From NCBI GenBank assembly GCA_944389925.1, contig CALXOD010000025.1, positions 1-37,352 of the forward strand: 37,352 nucleotides of DNA. Reading direction: 5' to 3'. This DNA comes from an uncultured Victivallaceae bacterium (lineage in GTDB: Bacteria; Verrucomicrobiota; Lentisphaeria; Victivallales; Victivallaceae). Under the pieces are notes generated by a model. The model was not told the origin of the DNA. It saw only the letters and a list, made by a program, of their open reading frames with translations, and searched no databases. Positions 1 through 7,051 of this stretch are shown piece by piece. Positions within the stretch are counted from its first letter, which is position 1. The number at the start of each line of letters is the position of its first letter. The translations under genes and the position numbers were made by a program.

Positions 1-2
1 TC

Positions 3-98
3 CAATATCAGACGCCGGATGAAGTCTATTTCGGAACTTGTAATCGGCATACAATGGCATATAGTAAACCAAGGGTCTTTACACCAATCTTTTCATAA
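3..98 (+). mobile_element. C-terminal fragment of an IS3-family (rve-type) transposase
   Basis: The plus-strand frame that enters from the left edge reads QYQTPDEVYFG and then about 20 residues to a TAA at 96-98. The YxTPxEVYF motif is the usual C-terminal end of IS3-family orfB integrase-type transposases, just after the catalytic domain. The catalytic DDE residues would lie left of the window, so it is unknown whether the copy is intact. A minus-strand open frame over 26-241 is only its antisense shadow. The family call rests on one short motif and is moderately sure. Confidence 0.65.
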
Positions 99-115
99 AA
101 GTTGTCCAACCTAGG

Positions 116-133
116 GGAGAGGCGCACCTCTCC
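116..133. repeat. Perfect 7-bp inverted repeat just after the transposase
   Basis: GGAGAGG (116-122) and CCTCTCC (127-133) pair around a CGCA loop, 18 bp after the transposase stop. The hairpin probably belongs to the IS element's 3' end or stops transcription leaving it. No T-run follows on either side, so it is not a canonical intrinsic terminator. No target-site duplication can be checked because the left end of the element is outside the window. Confidence 0.45.
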
Positions 134-441
134 ACACGCTTGCGCCAATCCATTTCCGGATGACTGCATGGAAGCTGGAGGGCAACTCCCGAAATAGGCA
201 AAACCAAAACAGGAAATCACCTCATGCTCTTGTTTATTCATATTCCCCGGTGTATTCCGGCTGCTAGTTCCTTATTCTGAATGAAAAACAACAGAAAATT
301 CTAACAGTAAGAATAGAGATATTGGGAATTTCAGCTGCAAAAATTTCGTAGATAAAATTGATTCCCCCCACGAGAGAACCAGCAGTATATGCCCCAAGCG
401 ATCACACCATCTATGTTTTGCAGTCAACGCATGTATTCACC
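134..441. other. Stretch without a recognisable gene
   Basis: No open frame here has a ribosome-binding site or a recognisable product. A TTG at 358 is in frame with the following gene, but nothing like a Shine-Dalgarno site stands before it. The stretch is A+T rich and probably contains the IS boundary and the upstream region of the next gene. I could not place a promoter with confidence. Confidence 0.3.
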
Positions 442-1026
442 ATGCAGATGCATACAGAAAGCGTTAGAAAAATGTCACCACTAATAAAATTTTTAGCCAT
501 CATTTTCAGCGGCATTTTAGTCTATTCTGCAATCAGCATGTTTTTCACTCAACCTGTCATAAAGGTGATATCCGTACCTGTACCCAAATCAGAAAAAGTA
601 TCGTTTGAATTTGGCGTTGACAATAAAATTGATGCTATCTCTATTAGTTTTTTGATCACGGAGAAAGTGCCGGTCGCTCAAAATAAAAACATTCCAATCT
701 GTACCGTTACCGCCATAACCGATAGCGGGGAAAAAATTCTTGAAAAGAAAATCTTTTCCAACAATGTTTCTCAACACAGCATGAGCAATCACTGGATGTT
801 GAAAGTTTACAATGATTGTTTCTCATATAGTTTTCAGCAAGATCATCATCTGGAAAAACAGTCTTGGTTTTTAATATTCAATTTTGATATTGAAAATAAT
901 ATTTTACCCTATGAACTTCAGTTATCTCTCACCAGCACCTCGGGCAAAAGTGCCGGTCTAAAAAAAATCAACGAGGTTCACGACATTGAAAAAATACAAT
1001 GCCTAACTCGCCAACAAACAAAATAG
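442..1026 (+). CDS. Single-pass membrane-anchored hypothetical protein
   Basis: Not recognised. From the ATG at 442 the protein is about 194 aa. A short N-terminal tail is followed by one hydrophobic segment at roughly residues 12-33 (starting LIKFLAIIFSGIL) and a beta-rich, polar remainder that would lie outside the inner membrane. The open frame extends back to a TTG at 358. ATGs at 442, 448 and 472 are alternatives; none has a clear Shine-Dalgarno site, so the start is uncertain. Base composition is A+T rich, like the other small genes in 1-5800 and unlike the housekeeping genes to the right. It lies on the opposite strand to the Rhs remnants and their satellite genes. No catalytic motif is visible. 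Confidence 0.5.
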   Translation: MQMHTESVRKMSPLIKFLAIIFSGILVYSAISMFFTQPVIKVISVPVPKSEKVSFEFGVDNKIDAISISFLITEKVPVAQNKNIPICTVTAITDSGEKILEKKIFSNNVSQHSMSNHWMLKVYNDCFSYSFQQDHHLEKQSWFLIFNFDIENNILPYELQLSLTSTSGKSAGLKKINEVHDIEKIQCLTRQQTK

Positions 1027-1367
1027 ATGATTATTCTCCCAGGAAAACTCAATGATTTTTATTTACACCAGAGCAAAACTCATGAGCTGAACTACCTCGT
1101 ATCTCATAAAATGAATACCTGACAACATTCTGACTTTTCTCAATGCCCCAATCTCTCATGCATCCATTCGCCCCATGGCACGCCACACCAATGACTATCG
1201 GATGACAATCATCCATTTACAACCATCCCCTGCCCCGAAAATTCCGCAAACAACCGATCATTGTTAACGATATTCATGCCAACGGCAATTCGAAACAGCA
1301 CGATCGTAACTTCCGTCATCCCCTGGATGCGCTCTTTCTCTCCGCCCTCCTTGGATGCAACCTCCTG
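1027..1367. other. Gap with a possible 36-codon minus-strand reading frame
   Basis: No gene is recognised. On the minus strand the frame of the neighbouring lipoprotein gene stays open beyond its TAG stop for another 52 codons to a TGA at 1209-1211, with an internal ATG at 1319 preceded by CAGGGG. This could be a decayed C-terminal extension, a tiny separate gene, or chance. A small hairpin (GGATGA/TCATCC, 1200-1214) lies at its end. No conserved motif is visible. Confidence 0.25.
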
Positions 1368-2213
1368 CTAACGTCGATGTCCGGAAAGAGTCCAGACCTT
1401 ATCGCCTTTAGTCAAAATGACCTGAACCCCTGACGGCATTACTATCTGCCCGTCATCATACAATTTTTTTCGCCATTCGGAAAACTCTTCGGAAAAAACA
1501 AGAACATCGTAATTGCCGAAGTTCGGCATATATCCCTGGACCACCTCCGGTCCTTTTGCACCACGATTGCCACTCCATAGCAAATACTTCTCGTGATCCA
1601 CCCGATATTGAATGGGATTTCCCCATGCATCATGAGCCGCGGCTGTAACCTGTGTCAAATTCTGAGGCAAGGCCCCTGTCCGAAGGCGATATTCAACCAG
1701 CTCACGAGCCAGCAGCAACATGGCCGCATAGGTACGGAAAAATTTCAGTTTATCATCGTCCAAAAGCTCCGGAGAAAGGGCTTTTTGCAGTTGCTCTTTC
1801 GTTAAAAGTGACACACCAGGAGACTGGAGAATGCGCGCCAGGCTTTCCAGCACCAGGGCGTAACAACTTCGCAAAATAAGGACGGATGACGGATTTTTCC
1901 TGATCTCTTTCAAATCTTTCGCCAGCTGGTCAATTGCAGTTTCCCGAACCTTCGGATCAGAGTTTCTACATGCATTTTCCAGATGATATAAATCCGAAAA
2001 AAGCGTTCCGGCATTTTTTAAAAGAATATCCTCCAGCTCGACATCGTCCCGTTGCGCGAGCAGCGTGAGCTTATTCTTGACGGTATCTTCATTAAGATGT
2101 TGTCCTCCCAGAAAACGGAATTCAGACAGAGGATCAACCGACACGCCTCCCCCGGGGCAACTGCTGATGCCTAAGAGCAGTACCAATAAAAATAAATTTT
2201 TCTTACTCGTCAT
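1368..2213 (-). CDS. Putative lipoprotein with GspG-like C-terminal strand motif
   Basis: The protein is about 281 aa from the ATG at 2213, which has AGGGAAAG upstream; a longer frame starts at 2288. It opens with a basic tail, a leucine-rich segment and the lipobox ISSC, so it is probably a lipoprotein. The middle (about residues 35-190) is helical and charged. Near residues 205-245 come a GALPQNL stretch and DAWGNPIQYR, then YLLWSGN. That pattern is typical of the C-terminal part of type II secretion pseudopilin GspG and of proteins that borrowed this module. The usual prepilin N-terminus is absent, so it is not a pilin itself. It lies downstream, on the same strand, of the Rhs fragment at 2410-2720. 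Function unknown; envelope location is inferred. Confidence 0.6.
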   Translation of the reverse strand: MTSKKNLFLLVLLLGISSCPGGGVSVDPLSEFRFLGGQHLNEDTVKNKLTLLAQRDDVELEDILLKNAGTLFSDLYHLENACRNSDPKVRETAIDQLAKDLKEIRKNPSSVLILRSCYALVLESLARILQSPGVSLLTKEQLQKALSPELLDDDKLKFFRTYAAMLLLARELVEYRLRTGALPQNLTQVTAAAHDAWGNPIQYRVDHEKYLLWSGNRGAKGPEVVQGYMPNFGNYDVLVFSEEFSEWRKKLYDDGQIVMPSGVQVILTKGDKVWTLSGHRR

Positions 2214-2409
2214 GCGTTGTAACTTTCCCTGTTTGAGTTGCGCCGTAAACCATTTGCCCACTGGCCACACTATAAATATCAAAATCACTCGTAATCAAGC
2301 GACAACGCCAAAGTTTCTAAATACCCCAAATATGAAATTGTATCTAAAATGGAGCGAACCGTCGTTCGAAACAACTCCCTGCGCGCGCCAAACAGGTCGG
2401 TATAAACAA

Positions 2410-2720
2410 TTTGTTAGCCGCCATCACCGGATTGCCCTCCAGTAACCGCGGGCTCGTTCAGATAGTTCATACCGTCATGCCGGATCAGCGCAAGACCTTC
2501 CCACAGAAACGTTTCCACCCGGCGCCCAGCGCTCGCCGACGCCAGCTGCCCGTCCATGGACAGCGATAACTCCGGATCATCTCAGCCCCTTCCGTAATCT
2601 GCCCCCCCCTGCCCTATGAGTATAACTCTTATTTCTCTCTTTGGCAAGCCGTCCGACGGCATCCTGGTCATATTCGTAATTTTCTCGCTGCATTCGTTCG
2701 ATACAAGTTGATGGACATTG
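2410..2720 (-). pseudogene. Degenerate Rhs/YD-repeat fragment (copy A)
   Basis: The minus-strand DNA encodes pieces of an Rhs core in more than one frame: an ENYEYDQDAVGRLAK-like YD repeat near 2640-2700 and, further on, MIRSYRC, MDGQLAS and WEGLALIR-like pieces. The stretch 2410-2605 aligns base by base with 5119-5311 (copy B), with only scattered substitutions but a 1-nt insertion near 2440 and a 1-nt deletion near 2560. Both shift the frame. No start or complete frame remains. Known Rhs proteins are large secreted or wall-associated repeat proteins carrying variable C-terminal toxins; this piece is a relic. Confidence 0.7.
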
Positions 2721-2784
2721 CCGCAGGTTTGCCTGTGCTCCCGCAGTTATTAATCGCCATCAATCAAAAACCAAGATTTAATGG

Positions 2785-3282
2785 TTAGTTCAAAGACAAT
2801 CGGATGCCCTTTTCTCCTTTGAAAAGCCTTGAAAAATCAATCTTTACCTCAGACTTGCTCCCTTTCAATAAATAGGAGCCATTTTTCAGATTTCGTTCTA
2901 AATGAAACGCCAGCAATGTCGTTTCAATAAAGTTTTTATCCACCCTACAGGCTGTTGTATTTCCATTTTCTTCACAGATGAACAGAACAAAATCCTCACG
3001 CTGTCGCTGGAGAGCAATCATGACTTTTTGAGCGGAAGTATTAATTGTGAGAATTTTTTTTTGATCTTTCGTGTCAAAATCCTCAGCAAACAGGCAGATC
3101 CTCTGAGGCGTCTGTGGAATATCAACGATCCAGTACTTTAGTACAATTCCACGAAGAAATTTTTCTATCAAAACTTCATCTTGGAACTTGGCATTCGTGC
3201 GCCTATTGCAATGGATGAATAACCATGAAAACAGAAAACATGCAAACAAAACCAGGAGTCCGTATTTTATATACTTATTCAT
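2785..3282 (-). CDS. Small membrane-anchored hypothetical protein
   Basis: About 165 aa from the ATG at 3282, chosen because AAGGGG stands 8 nt upstream; a longer frame begins at 3318 without such a site. After MNKYIKYG comes one strongly hydrophobic segment (residues about 7-24), then a soluble mixed alpha/beta region of about 140 residues. This includes a cysteine-containing stretch near the middle and a basic C-terminus (FKGEKGIRLSLN). I recognise no family. It sits between a secreted 316-aa protein and Rhs copy A, all on the minus strand. This placement and size would suit an immunity protein or anchor of an Rhs-type toxin, but only position supports that. Confidence 0.55.
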   Translation of the reverse strand: MNKYIKYGLLVLFACFLFSWLFIHCNRRTNAKFQDEVLIEKFLRGIVLKYWIVDIPQTPQRICLFAEDFDTKDQKKILTINTSAQKVMIALQRQREDFVLFICEENGNTTACRVDKNFIETTLLAFHLERNLKNGSYLLKGSKSEVKIDFSRLFKGEKGIRLSLN

Positions 3283-3389
3283 GGAGTATACCCCTTTTCC
3301 CGTCCATGACGTTAGCAAATAGAATCATCCCAATCCCATTTTACGGTAAAAGCTGCACATTGCCAAAAAGGCATAGAAAGAACAGACGT

Positions 3390-4340
3390 TTATTGCCTCA
3401 CAGTATCCTCTCGGGCCGGATAGATGACTCTAAACGTTTTCCCCTCTTTTCGCATCATCGAAGCACTGGAGGAAATCGCATGTTTCATAAGGGCGGATCG
3501 AAGCTTTTTCCATTCTCCGGCCTGATCCTGATACTCCGGCAAAACATCATATTTTTCATCAAAATACCGCTCCGACACCGCATCGCTCAAACGCCCGGCC
3601 GCCACGCTTGAAACGTTTTCAATGTCAATACCGTCCCAATACCGCAAAACCAGCGGCAGATAAGCTCCGATGAAATCCCACTCTTGCGGCATTTGATAAA
3701 GCATGTCGAGGTTTTGACTCTGCCATTCGAACATATTCAGCGTTTTGGTGGGATTGGCGGCAAAGGCCTTTTCCAGGTATGGGAAATATTTCTCATTCCG
3801 GATGGAGAGCCACCCCAATAGAATCGTGGCCCCGTAATCATCTGGATTCTTCTCCACCAGCGGCAACAGAATCCGCTCGGCCTGCTCATAGCGCCTGGCA
3901 CACAGCAGCGCAAAAGCATACTTGACAGTGTTCGTATCGAGGAACACTTTGTTGCCGGTCAGCGACGGCAGATTCGCGTACAGCACCCCCCATTCCCGAG
4001 TCCCCCCCGGAGAGTTGCAGACAACGGTCTCACGATTGAGAAGTTGCTCCACAGCTTTTTCATAGTATTCCATACTTCGGCAAATGCCGTCAAGTCGATC
4101 CGCGACGGGACGGGGATCTATGATCTGCGCGGGAGGATACTTGAAATAATGCCCGGAATCCGTCAAAATCTTGCGTTTGGAAGCTGTCGGGCGGGAGCGC
4201 TCTTTCGCCAAATAAATCGCGCCTCGGGTCTTCCCGTCTTCCGAAACGATCATCATGTCCGCCCCCGGAGGCATATCCGTCTCCACGGCACCCCCCAATA
4301 CAGCCGGCAGAAATGCACACATGGAAAAAGTTTTCTTCAT
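3390..4340 (-). CDS. Secreted protein with TPR-like helical repeats
   Basis: 316 aa starting at an ATG with AAGGAAAAGG just upstream. MKKTFSMCAFLPAVLGGAVE looks like a Sec signal peptide, placing the mature protein in the periplasm or outside. Residues about 155-235 read as tetratricopeptide-like helix pairs (FALLCARRYEQAERILLPLV, then NPDDYGATILLGWLSIRNEKY and FPYLEKAFAANP). The C-terminal third is charged and unassigned. TPR regions mediate protein contacts; no enzyme motif is visible. The gene lies 107 nt before the 165-aa membrane gene and directly downstream of Rhs fragment C. Function unknown. Confidence 0.6.
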   Translation of the reverse strand: MKKTFSMCAFLPAVLGGAVETDMPPGADMMIVSEDGKTRGAIYLAKERSRPTASKRKILTDSGHYFKYPPAQIIDPRPVADRLDGICRSMEYYEKAVEQLLNRETVVCNSPGGTREWGVLYANLPSLTGNKVFLDTNTVKYAFALLCARRYEQAERILLPLVEKNPDDYGATILLGWLSIRNEKYFPYLEKAFAANPTKTLNMFEWQSQNLDMLYQMPQEWDFIGAYLPLVLRYWDGIDIENVSSVAAGRLSDAVSERYFDEKYDVLPEYQDQAGEWKKLRSALMKHAISSSASMMRKEGKTFRVIYPAREDTVRQ

Positions 4341-4404
4341 TCGCCCTTTTCCTTCTGCTTTCTTCAGGAAGACATAACAAACAGAAACTGCCTCTCTCTT
4401 ATGA

Positions 4405-4500
4405 TCACCAGCATCTTATCCTGGCAGCCATACAGATATTCCCGATTCTCCTCTTTTACAAGGCGCCCAGGACATCATAGAGGCATTTTCCCAAACTTCC
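4405..4500 (-). pseudogene. Short Rhs fragment (copy C)
   Basis: About 95 bp on the minus strand align with 5314-5410 of copy B. The shared landmarks are the block ending CTCTTTTACAAG and the flanking block around CAGCCATAC. In copy B this part encodes the WLVKEGAREYQYGWLDKVL-like YD repeat. Copy C has substitutions and a small deletion and encodes no continuous frame. It ends near the start of the 316-aa secreted gene. Confidence 0.55.
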
Positions 4501-4580
4501 CAATTCATCTGATGCTGAGTAAACATACCGGAGCCAAGGAACTTGATTGCGGCTTAAAAACTATAATTCCAATATAAATA

Positions 4581-4922
4581 CTAATTTATATACAATTCAG
4601 AAATAACACTAAATGATATTGTCAATATAATGAATATGCCTAAAAGTAAACTTATAAGCAAAGCTAATATTAGCATACATTCAACATGGAGCCAGCATCT
4701 GTATACACTGAAAAATACTTTATTGCTTTGGGCGATCGAATGAAAATACTTGCAGTAACGATCATGATTTCCTGTCGCATGCAAATAAATAAATCTCACT
4801 TGCTCCATGAAGGAAGGATTCCATTGAACTTTATTCTTTCTTAATAAAAAAAGTGCGTAACGGTGCATGAACCATTGAAATAAAATTATGCCAATAATGA
4901 GAGTAACAATAAAAATCCCCAT
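4581..4922 (-). CDS. Small integral membrane protein
   Basis: 113 aa from an ATG with AGAGG about 9 nt upstream. One hydrophobic helix lies at the N-terminus (MGIFIVTLIIGIILFQWF) and a second, longer one at about residues 80-108 (MLILALLISLLLGIFIILTI). The basic, aromatic loop between them would face the cytoplasm or periplasm depending on topology. No family is recognised. It follows Rhs copy B by 82 nt on the same strand, the position where Rhs loci usually keep an immunity gene. The base composition is strongly A+T rich, suggesting transfer from elsewhere. Confidence 0.55.
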   Translation of the reverse strand: MGIFIVTLIIGIILFQWFMHRYALFLLRKNKVQWNPSFMEQVRFIYLHATGNHDRYCKYFHSIAQSNKVFFSVYRCWLHVECMLILALLISLLLGIFIILTISFSVISELYIN

Positions 4923-5004
4923 ATCCCATTACCTCTGCCAGGATAAAACAAATCATAAAAAAACAAACAATCAGTCGTCCTGAGAATCACAACCGACATC
5001 AATG

Positions 5005-5557
5005 TCATTGAACAACAAAGGTATCAGAACTTTCGCCGAAGGCGGTCATCTTTGACGGGGCATAACCTGCGGCGCTCTTCGCCCCCGGCGTGCTACCCAG
5101 CAGGTCGTTGAAAAAGACTTTGTCGCCCGCCATCACCGGATTGCCCCCCGTAACCGCGGGCCCGTTCAGGCAGTTCGTACCGTCACGCCGAATCAGTGCA
5201 AAACCTTCCCACAGAAACGTTTCCACCCGGCGACCATCGCTCGCCGACGCCAGCTGCCCGTCCATGTGGCAACTGTAACTCCGGACCATTCCCGCACCTT
5301 CACTCATTTGCAGAACCTTATCCAGCCAGCCATACTGATACTCCCGCGCCCCCTCTTTTACAAGCCACGCCGTGGCTCCATAAGCGTATTTTTTGATATT
5401 TCCCCACTTCTATGCTCGATACCAATCGCAGATAAATGTCGTCCCGCCAGAGCTGGTCATACCTGTAGCGCTGCAGGTCGCCACCGACCTCGCGCACCAC
5501 GATCTCATATGACCATTTCGAATCACTGTATATACAATCACCTTGAAGCATGTATGA
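5005..5557 (-). pseudogene. Rhs core fragment, frameshifted and truncated at the core/tip junction (copy B)
   Basis: Two minus-strand frames together give one Rhs-like stretch. The upstream part (about 5557-5405) has EIVVREVGGDLQRYRYDQL; the downstream part (5404-5005) has EYQYGWLDKVL, DGQLASASDGRRVETFLWEG, VTGGNPVMAGDKVFFNDLL and ends TAFGESSDTFVVQ. A frameshift near 5405 separates them. In intact relatives, as I recall them, the FGESSD block continues into FTGKP and the hyperconserved RHS core end. Here it stops after four unrelated residues at 5005. No N-terminal region or signal exists nearby. It is the best preserved of three copies in this zone. Confidence 0.75.
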
Positions 5558-5613
5558 GTATTTTCTTCAACAGCCTCCTTCAAAGTGTGCCCAGAAGATG
5601 ATCCATTATTCTC

Positions 5614-5805
5614 CTATTCTGTAAGATTTAGTATACTAACAAGCAATAATGCGATCATGCATGCAAGAAAAAGTTTTTTATACTTTTTATAAAAAATCTC
5701 ATTATCATCCTTATTTTTTTTGATTGGTAATCTTTCTGTATATAACAGCCAGAAAATAATGGCGCCTGATAATGGAATTGCAGCATCAAAGATTTTTATA
5801 AGCAT
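5614..5805 (-). CDS. Small two-helix membrane protein
   Basis: 63 aa. An ATG at 5805 has GGAG about 11 nt upstream, inside the tail of the decayed frame that ends at 5814. Two hydrophobic segments (ISGAIIFWLL-like near residues 10-22, and LFLACMIALLLVSIL near 45-60) flank a lysine-rich loop (PIKKNKDDNEIFYKKYKK). No family is recognised. The close coupling with the preceding remnant recalls effector/immunity or toxin/antidote pairs, but that is only a positional argument. It could also be a fortuitous open frame. Confidence 0.45.
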   Translation of the reverse strand: MLIKIFDAAIPLSGAIIFWLLYTERLPIKKNKDDNEIFYKKYKKLFLACMIALLLVSILNLTE

Positions 5806-5813
5806 TTTACAAA

Positions 5814-5966
5814 TTACTCCACACCGAAATCTTCCAGCAGAAAAGCAATGGCATCTACTACATCCTGCAGAGCGTCATCTAATGTTGTAAATCATCAACA
5901 TGCATCGATCAGTTGTGTTACAACATCTGCAGCGGCCTTAATCGATGAGCCTGGGCATCTGGCTGA
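5814..5966 (-). pseudogene. Decayed gene remnant ending 8 nt before the 63-aa membrane gene
   Basis: One minus-strand frame reads KAAADVVTQLIDAC, two consecutive stops (TGA TGA), then TTLDDALQDVVDAIAFLLEDFGVE and TAA. The amphipathic, protein-like composition on both sides of the two stops suggests a once continuous coding region. Upstream frames are interrupted too. No homology can be named. Confidence 0.3.
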
Positions 5967-6200
5967 TCAACAGCTCTTTGGGTAATATTGGCACGACCTA
6001 ATCCGACACGCTTTCATCCATTCCCCCTGTCATTATTTCGGCGTTTCCGCAAACAAAAACACAAAGGCAAGCCGTTGCCATCGAAAACGCAGGAAAGTGC
6101 AGAATAGCCCCCGCCCCTGCTTGCAACCAAGAATGCCGGGAAATCCCCCCTCCAGATTCAAGAACGGCGTCCCGGCATACTCCGCTCTGCTGCCTGCGTT
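5967..6200. other. Stretch without a supported gene
   Basis: Only interrupted frames are present. A minus-strand frame continues past the TGA at 6201-6203 for about 55 further codons to a stop near 6032. So the short gene at 6201-6419 may be the first half of a longer, nonsense-interrupted one. No ribosome-binding site, hairpin with T-run or repeat was found. Confidence 0.25.
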
Positions 6201-6419
6201 TCAGAAAACGTTCAGCCCCAAAGTTCGCATCTGCTCCCCTTGCACTCCATATCCCGACCCAAACGAATGTATACGGCCTCCCGCATAGAGCATTTCAGAC
6301 GTCTTCCAGCCTGACCTGATACTCGCTGTGAATGCCTCCAGCAACGTCGTTTCCGCAATCATCGCGGCGCCCAGCAGCAGCCTCATGACCGCACGGGCAA
6401 TCGCAGTCCGCTTGGGCAT
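6201..6419 (-). CDS. Possible small hypothetical protein after the MBL-fold gene
   Basis: 72 codons, with the ATG 10 nt after the stop of the metallo-beta-lactamase-fold gene, so it could be translated by coupling. The N-terminal half is mildly hydrophobic (ARAVMRLLLGAAMIAE), the rest glycine-rich. There is no recognisable motif. It may be spurious, or half of a gene broken by the TGA at 6201-6203. Confidence 0.3.
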   Translation of the reverse strand: MPKRTAIARAVMRLLLGAAMIAETTLLEAFTASIRSGWKTSEMLYAGGRIHSFGSGYGVQGEQMRTLGLNVF

Positions 6420-6428
6420 ATTCCGTTA

Positions 6429-7049
6429 TTACAGATGCTGCAGCAATTCCCTGAATTCTTCTGGAGAAACACAGGTCAAAAAGGGGTTGTGCCGCTTCTC
6501 TTCTCCCAGCAGCGCCTTGGGGGTCGCCCCATAGTCATGTCCGGAATAAACCCAATTCGAATCCGCCAGCGGCAGAATCCGTTCCGTCAACGTCCGGTAC
6601 AGCACCGCCGCATCGCCATAACCACAGCACCCCACAAACAATGTGTCTCCGGTAAAAAGCCCGCTGTCGTCATCCAGACGGTAACAGACGCTGTCGGCAC
6701 TGTGGCCCGGCGTAAACAGCACCTCCAGCGTCCCCTCCCCCAGCGGCAGATGCTGCCCGTCAATCAACGGCATTGCTCCCGGAATATCGGCTTCCGGATG
6801 CGCCAGCACCGGCGCAGGAAACAATGTCCGCGCCTCCGTCACTTGTTCCCGGTGATCCCGATGACCGTGTGTCAACAGAATGTATTGCGGCTTCAATGCC
6901 GATTCCCGGGCCAGAGCAGCACGAATAACTTCGAGGTCACCAGTAGGATCAACCAGGGCGGCTTCTCCCCCATTTCCTACGATCAGGTAGGAAAAGTTGT
7001 GGTCGAAGCCCCCCACCGCCAGCTGTTCCACCCGGAAACGGGCCGTCAT
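6429..7049 (-). CDS. MBL-fold metallo-hydrolase (glyoxalase II-like)
   Basis: 206 aa, cytosolic. It has the full set of metallo-beta-lactamase-fold metal ligands: THGHRDH at about residues 59-65, a PGHS histidine near 114, GDTLF (bridging Asp) near 134, and SGHDYG near 170. Short length and spacing match hydroxyacylglutathione-hydrolase-like (GloB-type) thioesterases, which hydrolyse S-D-lactoylglutathione or related thioesters. The C-terminal substrate-binding helices of true GloB are reduced, so the substrate is open. It starts 2 nt after the glyS stop, so it is cotranscribed and probably translationally coupled. The functional link to aminoacylation is unclear. Confidence 0.85.
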   Translation of the reverse strand: MTARFRVEQLAVGGFDHNFSYLIVGNGGEAALVDPTGDLEVIRAALARESALKPQYILLTHGHRDHREQVTEARTLFPAPVLAHPEADIPGAMPLIDGQHLPLGEGTLEVLFTPGHSADSVCYRLDDDSGLFTGDTLFVGCCGYGDAAVLYRTLTERILPLADSNWVYSGHDYGATPKALLGEEKRHNPFLTCVSPEEFRELLQHL

Positions 7050-7051
7050 TT

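Noticed and set aside
26-241. Minus-strand 71-codon open frame
   Set aside because: It is antisense to the IS3-type transposase end, which reads clearly on the plus strand (TPDEVYFG), and has no good ribosome-binding site.
1200-1214. GGATGA/TCATCC hairpin as a terminator
   Set aside because: Short stem with a 3-nt loop and no T-run on either strand.
6097-6288. Plus-strand 63-codon frame
   Set aside because: Pro/Ser-rich, no ribosome-binding site, and opposite another weak open frame; no support for coding.
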